Shown piece by piece: positions 1-8,045 of a stretch of DNA of 64,000 bases. This DNA comes from JACOMS01 sp051252005 (GTDB taxonomy: Bacteria > Pseudomonadota > Alphaproteobacteria > Caulobacterales > Maricaulaceae): contig JBPOEZ010000010.1 in NCBI GenBank assembly GCA_051252005.1, positions 1 through 64,000 on the forward strand, in the 5' to 3' direction. The position numbers and the translations under genes are program-made. The notes beneath the pieces were generated by a model, which had not been told where the DNA came from, searched no databases, and worked only from the letters and a program-made list of their open reading frames with translations. The stretch's first letter is position 1. The number at the start of each line of letters is the position of its first letter.

Positions 1-174
1 GAGGCCGCCCGACGAAGCGTGTTGCCCGCCGAGGAGCGCTATATAGGGAAACCATTTTTCAGAGTCAAACACCTTTTTACAAAAAAGAAATAAAAATGTA
101 TCTTTTCTCTGATAGATTACATCTATTCTAAAAAAGCCCCTAATTACATAGGCTTAAGACACATAGAGGATTTC
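1..174. other. Left-edge non-coding stretch upstream of the phosphatase gene
   Basis: The first 50 bases are GC-rich and may be the tail of a feature lying outside the window; one plus frame stays open to a TAA at 91-93, too short to name. The rest is AT-rich. An inverted repeat with arms ATAGAT (112-117) and ATCTAT (121-126) lies about 50 bases before the phosphatase start and could be an operator. I see no convincing Pho box (CTGTCAT direct repeats). The ribosome site AGAGGA sits just before the ATG at 175. Confidence 0.3.
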
Positions 175-1623
175 ATGAATACCAAACCACAGTCATACAA
201 ACGACTTTTGACACTCACGACCTGTTGTGTGTCGCTCCTTATAGCAAATGGATGCGCAAAAAGCAAGGTTTCCGAGTCAGTTGACGAGTCGCCAGCCCCT
301 GTAACACGCACAGCTTCACCCGAAAATGCGACCGCCAAGAACGTTATTCTGTTCATCGGAGACGGCATGGGTGTCTCGACAGTCACAGCCGCCCGCATCT
401 TTGATGGCCAAAGCCAAGGTAAGACCGGCGAAGAGAATGTCCTCGCCTTTGAAACCTTTGAAAATGTCGCCTTGATCAAGACATATAATACAAATGCGCA
501 AGTCCCAGATAGCGCCGGAACGGCGACGGCTATTATGTCAGGCTATAAGACCAATATCGGCTCGGTGAATGTTCCGGCTGATCTTATCAATGAAAAGTCT
601 CCGAAGGCCTGTAAGCCCAATGCCCTACCACCAACACTTTCAAAAACGGCTGCAGATGCAGGAAAAAGCGTCGGCATCATTTCCACGGCCCGCATCACCC
701 ATGCGACCCCTGCCTCTATGTATGGCCACGCGGCCAACCGCGGATGGGAAGCCGACAAAGATATTACAGGCGTGATCAAGCTCGCGGGCTGTAAAAGCCT
801 CGCCGAGCAGCTGGTTATGCCGTCCACGCCCGTAAATCTCGCGCTTGGCGGCGGCGAGAAAGAGTTTTCCGAAGAGCAAATCGCAAAATGGGACGCGCAA
901 GGCGATGATCATATTGTGATCAAAACGGGCGCTGACTTGTCCGCGCTAGACCCTGCGGCGCATCAAGACGTGTTTGGACTGTTTAACGCCTCCCACATGA
1001 ATTTTGAAGCTGACCGCGAAGGTAGCGGACAGCCGTCCCTCTCCGAGATGACCAGCTTTGCTATTGATAACCTCTCCGCGCGCGGAACAGGCTATGTTTT
1101 GATGGTCGAAGCCGGACGCGTCGATCACGCTCACCACGGCTCTAATGCTTACCGCGCTTTGCGGGATATGCAGGCGCTTAATGAGGCAGTGAAAACGGCC
1201 CTCTCTAAGACAGGCGATGACACACTCATCATGGTGACCGCCGATCACTCTCATGTCTTTACGATGGCGGGCTATCCCGTTCGCGGCAACCCTATCTTAG
1301 GCCTTGTCCGTTCGGTGGACGAAGAAACGGGGAAGGGAAAGCCTGATCCCGCACTGGCCAAAGACGGCAAGCCTTACACAACGCTTGGCTATCATAACGG
1401 CCCGAACGTGCGCGAAGAAGACAGTCCCGCCCTCACGGACAATATGGTGCAAGACATAGACTTCCATCAGCAAACTGCCGTCAAAATGGGTAGCGAAACT
1501 CACGGCGGCGAAGATGTGCCGCTTTACGCGACCGGCCCCGGCGCAGAACGTGTACGCGGCGTGATGGAGCAAAACAAAATCCATGACGTGATTGTTGAGG
1601 CTCTTGGTATTCAAGCTGAATAG
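175..1623 (+). CDS. Alkaline phosphatase (PhoA family), probable lipoprotein
   Basis: This 482-residue protein is a periplasmic or membrane-anchored phosphomonoesterase. The N-terminus has a basic start, a hydrophobic stretch and a lipobox-like ANGC with Cys27, so lipid anchoring is likely though the box is not ideal. Family motifs appear in order: NVILFIGDGMG (56-66, Asp63 as metal ligand), PDSAGTAT with the nucleophile Ser113, VEAGRVDHAHH, TADHSH, and THGGEDVPLYATGPGA near the C-terminus, which supplies the last metal-binding His. Length matches bacterial PhoA-type enzymes. The start at 175 is supported by AGAGGA 8 bases upstream. It is a single gene followed 63 bases later by mnmE. No Pho box was recognised, so phosphate control is not shown. 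Confidence 0.93.
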   Translation: MNTKPQSYKRLLTLTTCCVSLLIANGCAKSKVSESVDESPAPVTRTASPENATAKNVILFIGDGMGVSTVTAARIFDGQSQGKTGEENVLAFETFENVALIKTYNTNAQVPDSAGTATAIMSGYKTNIGSVNVPADLINEKSPKACKPNALPPTLSKTAADAGKSVGIISTARITHATPASMYGHAANRGWEADKDITGVIKLAGCKSLAEQLVMPSTPVNLALGGGEKEFSEEQIAKWDAQGDDHIVIKTGADLSALDPAAHQDVFGLFNASHMNFEADREGSGQPSLSEMTSFAIDNLSARGTGYVLMVEAGRVDHAHHGSNAYRALRDMQALNEAVKTALSKTGDDTLIMVTADHSHVFTMAGYPVRGNPILGLVRSVDEETGKGKPDPALAKDGKPYTTLGYHNGPNVREEDSPALTDNMVQDIDFHQQTAVKMGSETHGGEDVPLYATGPGAERVRGVMEQNKIHDVIVEALGIQAE

Positions 1624-1686
1624 GTCTTCTCATGCCCGCGCGGCTCTCTATAAGGGGGCATGATCAACGCGCCAAAAACACACGGT

Positions 1687-3012
1687 ATGACAGATACAAT
1701 ATTTGCGCTCGCCAGCGGCTCCGGCCGGGCGGGCGTTTCTGTATTTCGGGTCAGTGGCCCCAAGGCCGCCGCCCTTATTAACAGCCTAACCGGAAAATCC
1801 GCGCCAACGCCCCGCAAAATTGCTCTCAGAGATTTTAAAGACGCAGGCGGCGCAGCGATTGATTCCGGTCTTGTTCTGTGGATGCCAGGCCCTGGCAGCT
1901 TTACCGGCGAGGATGTCGCCGAGTTTCATACACACGGAAGCCCCGCCGTCATCGAAGCTATGGCGAAAGCCTGCCTAAGCTTCGGCGCGCGCCAAGCCGG
2001 CCCCGGAGAATTTACTCGCCGCGCCTTTGATAATGGCCGCATGGACCTAACCGAAGCCGAAGGCCTAGCGGATCTGATCGACGCGGAAACGGACGGACAG
2101 CGCAGACAGGCCCTGCGGCAAATGAAAGGCGGACTGCGCGCGGCTTATGAAGACTGGCGCTCCGAACTAATTGACGCGCTCGCCGCTATTGAAGGCGAGA
2201 TTGATTTTCCTGATGAGGGCGACATTCCTGACGCGCTTTCCCACGCGGCTTACGCGCCGATAAAATCTGCGCTTTCCGGCATGGAAGAAGCCCTGAGCGA
2301 CGGCGAACGCGGCGAACGCATCCGCGCCGGATTAGACATCGCCATCATCGGCCCGCCCAATGCCGGTAAATCTACCCTGACGAATTATCTTGCGGGGCGC
2401 GACGCCGCAATTGTGTCTGATGTGGCGGGTACGACGCGAGACATTATTGACGTGCATATGGTCATCGCCGGATTGCCCGTGCGCCTGTCGGACACGGCGG
2501 GGCTGCGCGAGAGCCAAGACCTCATAGAAGCCGAAGGCGTCAAACGCGCCAAAGCCCGCAGCCAAGACAGCGACATTGTGATCGCCATGATTGATCCCGA
2601 AAATGTCGACATGAAGGTTTTTGACGGAGCCGATCCCGACTTTATATTGATCAATAAAATCGATTTGAAACATACTCCCTCCCCCGAAGTCTCAGCCTTC
2701 AAAGCAAAGACCTTCCCGATCAGCGCCGCCACAGGAGAAGGCGTCGCAGTTTTCCGCACCGCGCTTGAAGACATGATAAAGGCGCGCTTCGCCGTATCGC
2801 AATCGGCGGGCCTAACCCGCGCACGCCACAGAAACTGCGTCTCCCGCGCGGCCGATGCCCTTACCCGAGCGCTCAACAATCTAGGCCGCGCGCCCGAACT
2901 GTCCGGCGACGATATCCGCGCGGCCCTGCACGCGATCAAAGAGCTCGCCGGAGAAGCCGACATAGAAGCCGTTCTGGACCGGATCTTTTCACGGTTCTGT
3001 GTCGGGAAATAA
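1687..3012 (+). CDS. mnmE: tRNA modification GTPase MnmE
   Basis: MnmE works with MnmG to add the cmnm5 group to the wobble uridine of some tRNAs. The N-terminus DTIFALASGSGRAGVSVFRV is the folate-binding TrmE domain; a helical region is split by a Ras-like G domain containing the P-loop GPPNAGKST, DVAGTTRD, DTAGL and NKID; and the protein ends in FCVGK with the conserved catalytic Cys. The frame is open from an ATG at 1660, but that start lies one base after AAGGGGG, too close to use it. The ATG at 1687 gives the usual MTDTI start, although it has no good ribosome site of its own, so the start is uncertain by nine residues. The usual neighbour mnmG is not next to it; an orphan gene and repeats follow. 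Confidence 0.95.
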   Translation: MTDTIFALASGSGRAGVSVFRVSGPKAAALINSLTGKSAPTPRKIALRDFKDAGGAAIDSGLVLWMPGPGSFTGEDVAEFHTHGSPAVIEAMAKACLSFGARQAGPGEFTRRAFDNGRMDLTEAEGLADLIDAETDGQRRQALRQMKGGLRAAYEDWRSELIDALAAIEGEIDFPDEGDIPDALSHAAYAPIKSALSGMEEALSDGERGERIRAGLDIAIIGPPNAGKSTLTNYLAGRDAAIVSDVAGTTRDIIDVHMVIAGLPVRLSDTAGLRESQDLIEAEGVKRAKARSQDSDIVIAMIDPENVDMKVFDGADPDFILINKIDLKHTPSPEVSAFKAKTFPISAATGEGVAVFRTALEDMIKARFAVSQSAGLTRARHRNCVSRAADALTRALNNLGRAPELSGDDIRAALHAIKELAGEADIEAVLDRIFSRFCVGK

Positions 3013-3098
3013 GGTTTAGTGGCGGGGAGAAAAACGTCCGCGTTCCTCCTACTCCATCATCCCATTTTTCTAACTAATGTCATCCTATCTCTCTCACT

Positions 3099-3192
3099 CC
3101 TGTCATCCCGCAAAGCCGTAGGTTTATGCGGGATCTCGAGAGTATGGGCACCCAATAACGTCTAGGTCCCGGCTCGAGGCCGGGATGACAGG
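3099..3192. repeat. Inverted-repeat element R1 (TGTCATCCCG family)
   Basis: A 94-bp element with perfect 12-bp terminal inverted repeats, CCTGTCATCCCG at 3099-3110 and CGGGATGACAGG at 3181-3192. Inside are two further hairpins: TCCCGC pairing with GCGGGA in the left half, and CCCGG pairing with CCGGG in the right half. The middle holds a CTCGAG and a short AT-rich linker. The same plan recurs at 4338 and three times at 32.1-32.5 kb. It resembles the mobile palindromic repeats with GTCATCCC ends that are known from several alphaproteobacteria. A degenerate single hairpin (ATCCCCG/CGGGGAT, 3246-3267) follows. Confidence 0.8.
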
Positions 3193-3318
3193 CTCTTGTT
3201 AAGCTGCGCCTAATTCAAGGCCGCAATTGCCCCCTCACAACCTTCATCCCCGCCCCCGCGCGGGGATCCATCTCTTGCCGTTAGCTTCATGGGATGGTCA
3301 TACAAGGGTTTGGCGCAT

Positions 3319-3422
3319 ATTAATCCTCATGCTGCATTCTAAAAAACATCGCCTTTTCAATCCCTTACAAAAATATCGCCCATAATAATCCTCACCTCTC
3401 GGTTTACCCCTAATGTGTAAGC
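3319..3422 (+). promoter_or_regulatory. Conserved upstream region of orphan gene copy A
   Basis: Two copies of TAATCCTC lie at 3321-3328 and 3386-3393, exactly 65 bp apart, the second beginning 37 bases before the ATG at 3423. The region upstream of the paralogue at 33.4 kb has the same two boxes at the same 65 and 37 base distances, and also shares the blocks CTTTTCAATC and TTTACCCCTA. Conservation of spacing between diverged copies points to a real control region. The regulator is unknown. The boxes do not match the CtrA pattern TTAA-N7-TTAA. Confidence 0.55.
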
Positions 3423-4241
3423 ATGACACATCAGCAAACCGACACAGAAATAGCGCTAGAGTATAGCCGCCCCGATATGACCGCCCCGCCGCAATTTCCC
3501 TGCGGGCCGGAGATTTGGGATACTTCTGCCCTGAGGGCCGTCATTCCAGCTTTGATCGCGCGGCTGTTTACGCTATTCTCGCCTGAAGGTATTCAGCGCG
3601 GAGCGATGTCTCGTCTTTGGGACATTCGCCGAATGATCGTCCAGCTTCACCACGCAGAGACGTTTAATTTTACCACATGGCTTATCCGTTCCATGCAGTC
3701 CAACCGTGCGTGGCAAACCCAGATCCGCGAAGATTTAGGCGGCGAACCCGCGCTGCAAAGGTGGGAACGCAGACGCGAGAAAATGCTCGCGCCCCCTTCC
3801 GAGTCCGTGGACATCGTAAAATCGAAGACAGTTAAAGAGCCTGCAAAACGCAAAGCCTCAAAACCCAAAAAAGACCGTTACGGCCTGTTCCGTTTGGCGA
3901 CGTTATCAAGAGAAACTGTCAAAGCCCCGTCACTACGGCTCCCAATTCCGTCTCTGCCTCGCAATGCCGGCGCGAGCCTTCTTTGGCCCAAACCGATTGG
4001 CCTAACCCCAGATCAACTCCGCCCGCCAGAAGTCGCATGCTCCCCGAACGGCAATGATATCGAAAGCAGCGCGGACACGCGGGTTTCACAAAATCCAAAC
4101 ACGCCGAGTCTCACCCGCGAAGCCCTCATAAAAATATGGGAAAGGCTCCACGCCCAACATAGCGAGTGGAACCACAGGCTAATGATCGCCGGCATCATGA
4201 TGACCACCCCGCCCATAAGAGGCGCTTACTCCCCTCCGTGA
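3423..4241 (+). CDS. Orphan protein, copy A of a window-internal paralogue pair
   Basis: I do not recognise this 272-residue protein. It is clearly homologous to the minus-strand gene at 32544-33401. The shared core covers about residues 28-125 and includes DTSALRAVIPALIAR, QRGAMSRLW, TWLIRSMQ, LGGEPALQRW; a second shared block near 200 reads PKPIGLTPDQLRPPE, and a third begins with LTRE. It is rich in Trp and Arg, has no signal peptide or membrane segment, and has a basic Lys/Pro-rich linker at about 135-160. DNA or RNA binding is possible but not shown. It stands alone between inverted-repeat elements R1 and R2 and replaces the expected mnmG neighbour of mnmE. No transposase or HUH-type motif is conserved between the copies. 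Confidence 0.75.
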   Translation: MTHQQTDTEIALEYSRPDMTAPPQFPCGPEIWDTSALRAVIPALIARLFTLFSPEGIQRGAMSRLWDIRRMIVQLHHAETFNFTTWLIRSMQSNRAWQTQIREDLGGEPALQRWERRREKMLAPPSESVDIVKSKTVKEPAKRKASKPKKDRYGLFRLATLSRETVKAPSLRLPIPSLPRNAGASLLWPKPIGLTPDQLRPPEVACSPNGNDIESSADTRVSQNPNTPSLTREALIKIWERLHAQHSEWNHRLMIAGIMMTTPPIRGAYSPP

Positions 4242-4337
4242 GATAAGCTCGCGGCCACCCTCAAATCATAACCCTTTTAACGCAGTCCAAACCGGACGGC
4301 GTTATTAGTGCTGGACAAACTGCACTTGCAAGCAAAC

Positions 4338-4422
4338 CCTGTCATCCCCGACTTGATCGGGGACCTCGTAGTAATAATGCACCAAAACTCTCGAGACCCC
4401 AGATCAAGTCTGGGGTGACAGG
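4338..4422. repeat. Inverted-repeat element R2 (TGTCATCCC family)
   Basis: An 85-bp element beginning CCTGTCATCCCC and ending TGGGGTGACAGG, so the ends are near-perfect inverted repeats. The left hairpin pairs CCCCGA with TCGGGG; the right pairs CCCCAGA with TCTGGGG. The linker carries TAATAATGCACC and CTCTCGAG, which also appear almost unchanged in R3 at 32.17 kb. It lies between orphan copy A and kdsB. The remaining gap sequence (4242-4337 and 4423-4555) shows nothing else I can support. Confidence 0.8.
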
Positions 4423-4555
4423 TTACGAAAACGTGGCAAAGTTCAGAAACCACTTTTAAAGTAGAAAGAAACAACCCACTCATATTTTCCATTCAGTTTG
4501 CGACTAGCCAATATTAATGTTGCGGCTTAAACAGGCACCCTACAAAAAGGCATTT

Positions 4556-5281
4556 ATGAACCCGCTTATTATTATTCCCGCCCGTATGGCTTCGACGCGG
4601 CTTCCCGGAAAACCGCTCGCGGATATTCACGGGCGGCCTATGATTGCCCATGTTGTACAGCGGGCCGAAGAGGCGAAGGCTGGCCCCGTTTGGGTGGCGT
4701 GCGCCGAAAGCGCAATCGGCGACGCCGTTGAGCACAGCGGCGGCCGCTATGTCATAACCGATCCTGACTTACCGTCTGGGACTGACCGCGTCCTCGCGGC
4801 GGCCACGGTTATCGACCCAGACAAAAAATTTGATATTGTCATCAATGTGCAAGGCGATATGCCCGCGCTCAATCCGTCCCTTATTTCTGATGTACTGAAA
4901 GTTCTTACCGATAACCCCGATTGCGACATCGCGACGGCCGTAGTCGAGACGGATTCGGCCCGCGAAAAGTCCGATCCCAATGTTGTCAAAGCCGTCATTA
5001 CGGCGTGTGGCCGCGCGCTTTATTTCACCCGCGCTCACGCCCCGACCGGAGACGGGCCGGTGTTTCATCATGTCGGGCTTTACGCCTATCGCCGTGCCGC
5101 GCTTGAGCGCTTTTGCAGCCTGCCGCCGTCTCCGCTTGAAATACGCGAACGGCTCGAACAATTGCGCGCCCTTGAAGATGGCATGATCATTTATGCCGCC
5201 ATCGTTAAAACAGCCCCCGACGGGGTGGATACGCCCGATGATTTAGACCGAGCCCGCAAAATTTTAGGACCTCAATCATGA
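4556..5281 (+). CDS. kdsB: 3-deoxy-manno-octulosonate cytidylyltransferase (CMP-Kdo synthetase)
   Basis: KdsB activates Kdo with CTP to give CMP-Kdo for lipopolysaccharide inner core synthesis in the cytoplasm. The N-terminal nucleotide-binding motif IIIPARMASTRLPGKPL is typical, followed by VINVQGDMPALNP with the catalytic Asp region, and LEIRERLEQLRALEDG and GVDTPDDLDRA near the end. From the ATG at 4556 the protein has 241 residues, a normal length. That start is preferred over the upstream ATG at 4517 because AAAAAGG ends five bases before it and because the family begins at this point. It overlaps the next gene, pheA, by ATGA; kdsB-pheA adjacency is common in alphaproteobacteria. Confidence 0.95.
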   Translation: MNPLIIIPARMASTRLPGKPLADIHGRPMIAHVVQRAEEAKAGPVWVACAESAIGDAVEHSGGRYVITDPDLPSGTDRVLAAATVIDPDKKFDIVINVQGDMPALNPSLISDVLKVLTDNPDCDIATAVVETDSAREKSDPNVVKAVITACGRALYFTRAHAPTGDGPVFHHVGLYAYRRAALERFCSLPPSPLEIRERLEQLRALEDGMIIYAAIVKTAPDGVDTPDDLDRARKILGPQS

Positions 5282-6129
5282 CCGATAAAATTGTCTATCA
5301 AGGCGAAGCTGGCGCGTTTTCACACGTGGCGTGCCAGTCCTATTATCCTGATCTCGAACCCTTACCCGCAACATCCTTTGCTAATGCTTTCGCCGCTGTG
5401 CGTTCAGGCAAGGCCAAGCTAGCTATGATTCCCGTTGAGAATACTTTGGCCGGACGGGTTACTGATATTTACCACCTTCTGCCTGAAGGCGGATTGCATA
5501 TTATTGGCGAAGAATATTTGCCCGTCCATCACCAACTTTTGGCTTTACGTGGCACAGATATCAAAGACATTAAATCTGTGCGCTCTCATCCCATGGCACT
5601 TGGACAGGTCAGACAGCGCCTCATAGAATTTGGTATGGACGCGATTTCTGACACTGACACGGCCGGAGCCGCCCGTAAAGTTTCGCTAGGCCGTGACAAA
5701 ACCGTTGGCGCTATCGCCTCCCGCCTCGCCGCAGACATTTACGGCCTTGATAATTTGGCGGAAGACATAGAAGACCGCGCGGATAATACGACCCGGTTCC
5801 TCGTTCTCTCTGGCAGCCCTCGCGACATGCCAGCTCTCGGGACTCCGGTTGTCACGAGTTTTGTTTTCAAAGTCCGCAGCGTGCCGTCTGCTCTTTATAA
5901 AGCACTCGGCGGATTTGCTACCAACGGCATAAACATCACCAAACTTGAAAGCTATATGGTCAACGGCTCTTTCATCGCTGCGCAATTTTATATGGACGTC
6001 GAAGCCCATCCAGATGATTTACCTATGCAGCACGCTATGGAAGAGCTGAGCTTTTTCTCGGAAAACATCGTGATGCTCGGCACATACCCTGCTCACCCCG
6101 CACGTTCACAAAGCCGTCAAGAGGCGTGA
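5278..6129 (+). CDS. pheA: Prephenate dehydratase
   Basis: This 283-residue enzyme converts prephenate to phenylpyruvate in phenylalanine synthesis. The catalytic domain starts YQGEAGAFSHVA and includes PVENTLAGRVTDIYHLL, HPMALGQ and the TTRFLVLS motif near residue 180 that marks the active site. From about residue 195 comes an ACT domain (TSFVFKVRSVPSALYKALGG, then NGINITKLESY), the usual phenylalanine-sensing module. There is no fused chorismate mutase domain. It is translationally coupled to kdsB through the 4-base overlap ATGA. Confidence 0.95.
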   Translation: MTDKIVYQGEAGAFSHVACQSYYPDLEPLPATSFANAFAAVRSGKAKLAMIPVENTLAGRVTDIYHLLPEGGLHIIGEEYLPVHHQLLALRGTDIKDIKSVRSHPMALGQVRQRLIEFGMDAISDTDTAGAARKVSLGRDKTVGAIASRLAADIYGLDNLAEDIEDRADNTTRFLVLSGSPRDMPALGTPVVTSFVFKVRSVPSALYKALGGFATNGINITKLESYMVNGSFIAAQFYMDVEAHPDDLPMQHAMEELSFFSENIVMLGTYPAHPARSQSRQEA

Positions 6130-6165
6130 TTTGAAACTACGCAGGAAACACCATAAGGTGCCAGA

Positions 6166-6609
6166 ATGAAAAAATTTGCGATCATCTTAGCCCTATTCCT
6201 CAGCGCACTATCTCTCCCCGCCCACGCAGGCAGCGACCCTATTTATACGTCTTGGAAAAACAACAAGGCCGTTGGCGGTTACGATGTTGTGAGCTTTTAT
6301 TCCGGTAAACCCCTTAAGGGTAAACCAGACTTCAAACAAATATACCGCGACGCAGAGTGGCGTTTTTCATCACGGGCCAATTTAGATTTGTTTCGCACAA
6401 ACCCCGAGGCTTTCATGCCGCAATATGGCGGCTACTGCGCGTGGGCGGCGGCGAACGGCAAACTGGCCAAAGGCTCCCCGAAATATTGGCATCTTCGCGA
6501 CGGGAACCTGTACCTGAATTTCAACGCCCGCATTCAAACCTTGTGGGACAAAGACATTCCGGGCTTTATTAAAAAGGCCGACGATAACTGGCCAGAGCTC
6601 TTAGATTAG
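6166..6609 (+). CDS. Secreted YHS-domain protein
   Basis: A 147-residue protein with a signal peptide of about 20 residues ending LPAHA. The mature part contains a YHS-type domain: GGYDVVSFYSGKPLKG, a strand-rich core, FRTNPEAFMPQYGGYCAWAA and a C-terminal helix. YHS domains are small modules of unclear function, often linked to metal handling. Cysteine occurs only in GGYCAWAA. AAGGTG lies six bases before the ATG. A DoxX-like membrane gene follows after 21 bases and is probably in the same operon. Confidence 0.8.
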   Translation: MKKFAIILALFLSALSLPAHAGSDPIYTSWKNNKAVGGYDVVSFYSGKPLKGKPDFKQIYRDAEWRFSSRANLDLFRTNPEAFMPQYGGYCAWAAANGKLAKGSPKYWHLRDGNLYLNFNARIQTLWDKDIPGFIKKADDNWPELLD

Positions 6610-6630
6610 ACGGTCAGACAGGTAAAAAAC

Positions 6631-7119
6631 ATGGAAAAAATTAAAGCCCTACTCCCTCATGCTCTGGCGGTATTTTGCAGTCTTATTTTTCTAGGCTCGC
6701 TCCGGTTCAAATTTACCAACCATCCCAACACGCAAGAAATTTTCGGACGGCTCAATGAGTGGGCGGCATCTTTTGGCGCGGAAGGTCTCTTCGCGCAAAC
6801 AGGGCTTTTTTCGCAATATGTAATTGGCAGCGCAGAACTTGTCGCCTCGGCCTTTTTACTGATCGGTATCTTGCCGCGTTTTCGCCGCCTTCAAGGCTTC
6901 GGCGCGCTCATCGGGTTTGCCGTTATGTCAGGCGCGATATCATTTCACCTTTTCACGCCGCTCGGCACAGACCCCAATGATGACGGCGGATTGCTCTTCG
7001 TCATGGCCTGTCTTGTTTGGCTATCATCGATTGTCTTGGTGATTGTGCACCGCGAAGCACTCAAACAAGGCATTTTAAAAATAGGTTGCACCCTATTCGG
7101 CAAGCCAACTGCGCAATAA
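6631..7119 (+). CDS. Four-helix membrane protein, DoxX-like
   Basis: A 162-residue integral membrane protein with about four hydrophobic segments (roughly 10-25, 65-85, 92-110 and 118-140) and a short basic C-terminus. The pattern of helices and the GSLRFKF and GSAELVASAFLLIGI stretches resemble the DoxX/DoxD-like family, whose members act in redox or thiol metabolism in other bacteria; the role here is unknown. It follows the YHS protein by 21 bases. Its last 27 bases overlap the 3' end of nudC on the other strand. Confidence 0.65.
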   Translation: MEKIKALLPHALAVFCSLIFLGSLRFKFTNHPNTQEIFGRLNEWAASFGAEGLFAQTGLFSQYVIGSAELVASAFLLIGILPRFRRLQGFGALIGFAVMSGAISFHLFTPLGTDPNDDGGLLFVMACLVWLSSIVLVIVHREALKQGILKIGCTLFGKPTAQ

Positions 7120-7995
7120 TTGGTGCGCAATTGTAAAACTGGGCGGACGTAAAAACTCGTCGGTTTTGCCTTCGAAAATATTGCGGACTGTATCTTTCGA
7201 AAACCAGCGCGCATCTTCAAGCTCGGCTTTATTGACTGTAATTTCGCGCTCATCCGTATGGCAAATCATGCCCATCATAAGCTGGCTCGGGAACGGCCAA
7301 GGCTGTGAAAAGACATACTTTATGTCGTGAACATTCAGGCCAACTTCTTCTTTAACTTCGCGCGCGCAGCCTTCTTCAACGGTTTCCCCCGGCGAAACAA
7401 ATCCGGCCAAAGCGGAAAACGCGCCTTCTGGCCAACCGGGGGAACGCCCCAAAAGGCAATCATCGCCGTTGAGAATAAGCATGATCGCGACAGGGTTGAC
7501 ACGCGGGAAATGTTCGGTGGAACAGATCGGACATTTGCGGTTCATCCCGCCGCCAGTGGCTTGGCTTTCTTTGCCGCAAGCAGAGCAAAAACGGTGCGAA
7601 TTATGCCAATCAAAAAGCGATTTGGCGCGGCCGGCTATAGCCAGTGATTTCGCGTCCATACGGCCGGCTATAAAGCGCATTTCTTGGAATGCGGGTTCCG
7701 GCGCAAGGCCCTGCGCCCCGTCGAGTTGATAGGCAAAAACAGGGCCGATTTTGTCGGTACCTAGAAAAATAACACCCGGTGCCATGATATTTTTACCGAC
7801 GACCTCCTTTGGGTGAACCGTCTTCAGGCTGCCATCATCGCGAATAGCCGGACGGCCATCAACCATAATGAGGGCGCGTGCATTCGGGTCCGCGAGGAAC
7901 TTACGCAAAGAGGTAATGTCGCGCTTATCTTCAAGGTGATCAAGCTGCCCGCCTGCAAAGGCGATCTTAGGAGAAAAGGAGGTCAAATTTGTCAT
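7093..7995 (-). CDS. nudC: NAD(H) pyrophosphatase / mRNA NAD-decapping hydrolase NudC
   Basis: A 300-residue Nudix enzyme that hydrolyses NADH to NMNH and AMP and can remove NAD caps from RNA. It shows the NudC N-terminal domain, a four-Cys zinc ribbon (CSACG followed by CPICS), the Nudix box GFVSPGETVEEGCAREVKEE, and downstream the NudC signature SQPWPFPSQLM, which separates it from other Nudix enzymes. The start at 7995 gives a normal length. It is convergent with, and overlaps, the DoxX-like gene by 27 bases. Confidence 0.95.
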   Translation of the reverse strand: MTNLTSFSPKIAFAGGQLDHLEDKRDITSLRKFLADPNARALIMVDGRPAIRDDGSLKTVHPKEVVGKNIMAPGVIFLGTDKIGPVFAYQLDGAQGLAPEPAFQEMRFIAGRMDAKSLAIAGRAKSLFDWHNSHRFCSACGKESQATGGGMNRKCPICSTEHFPRVNPVAIMLILNGDDCLLGRSPGWPEGAFSALAGFVSPGETVEEGCAREVKEEVGLNVHDIKYVFSQPWPFPSQLMMGMICHTDEREITVNKAELEDARWFSKDTVRNIFEGKTDEFLRPPSFTIAHQLLRSWLAE

Positions 7996-8045
7996 GTGCG
8001 CCGCTTAACGGATTTTGTCCGCCGTGGCTACTCTCTTTCATGCTC

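Noticed and set aside
112..126. ATAGAT-TAC-ATCTAT as a Pho-regulon site
   Set aside because: It does not resemble Pho boxes, which are CTGTCAT direct repeats; it is kept only as an unassigned inverted repeat.
3423..4241. Orphan gene copy A as a REP-associated transposase (RAYT)
   Set aside because: No HUH motif or catalytic Tyr context is conserved between copies A and B; the HH in copy A is absent from copy B.
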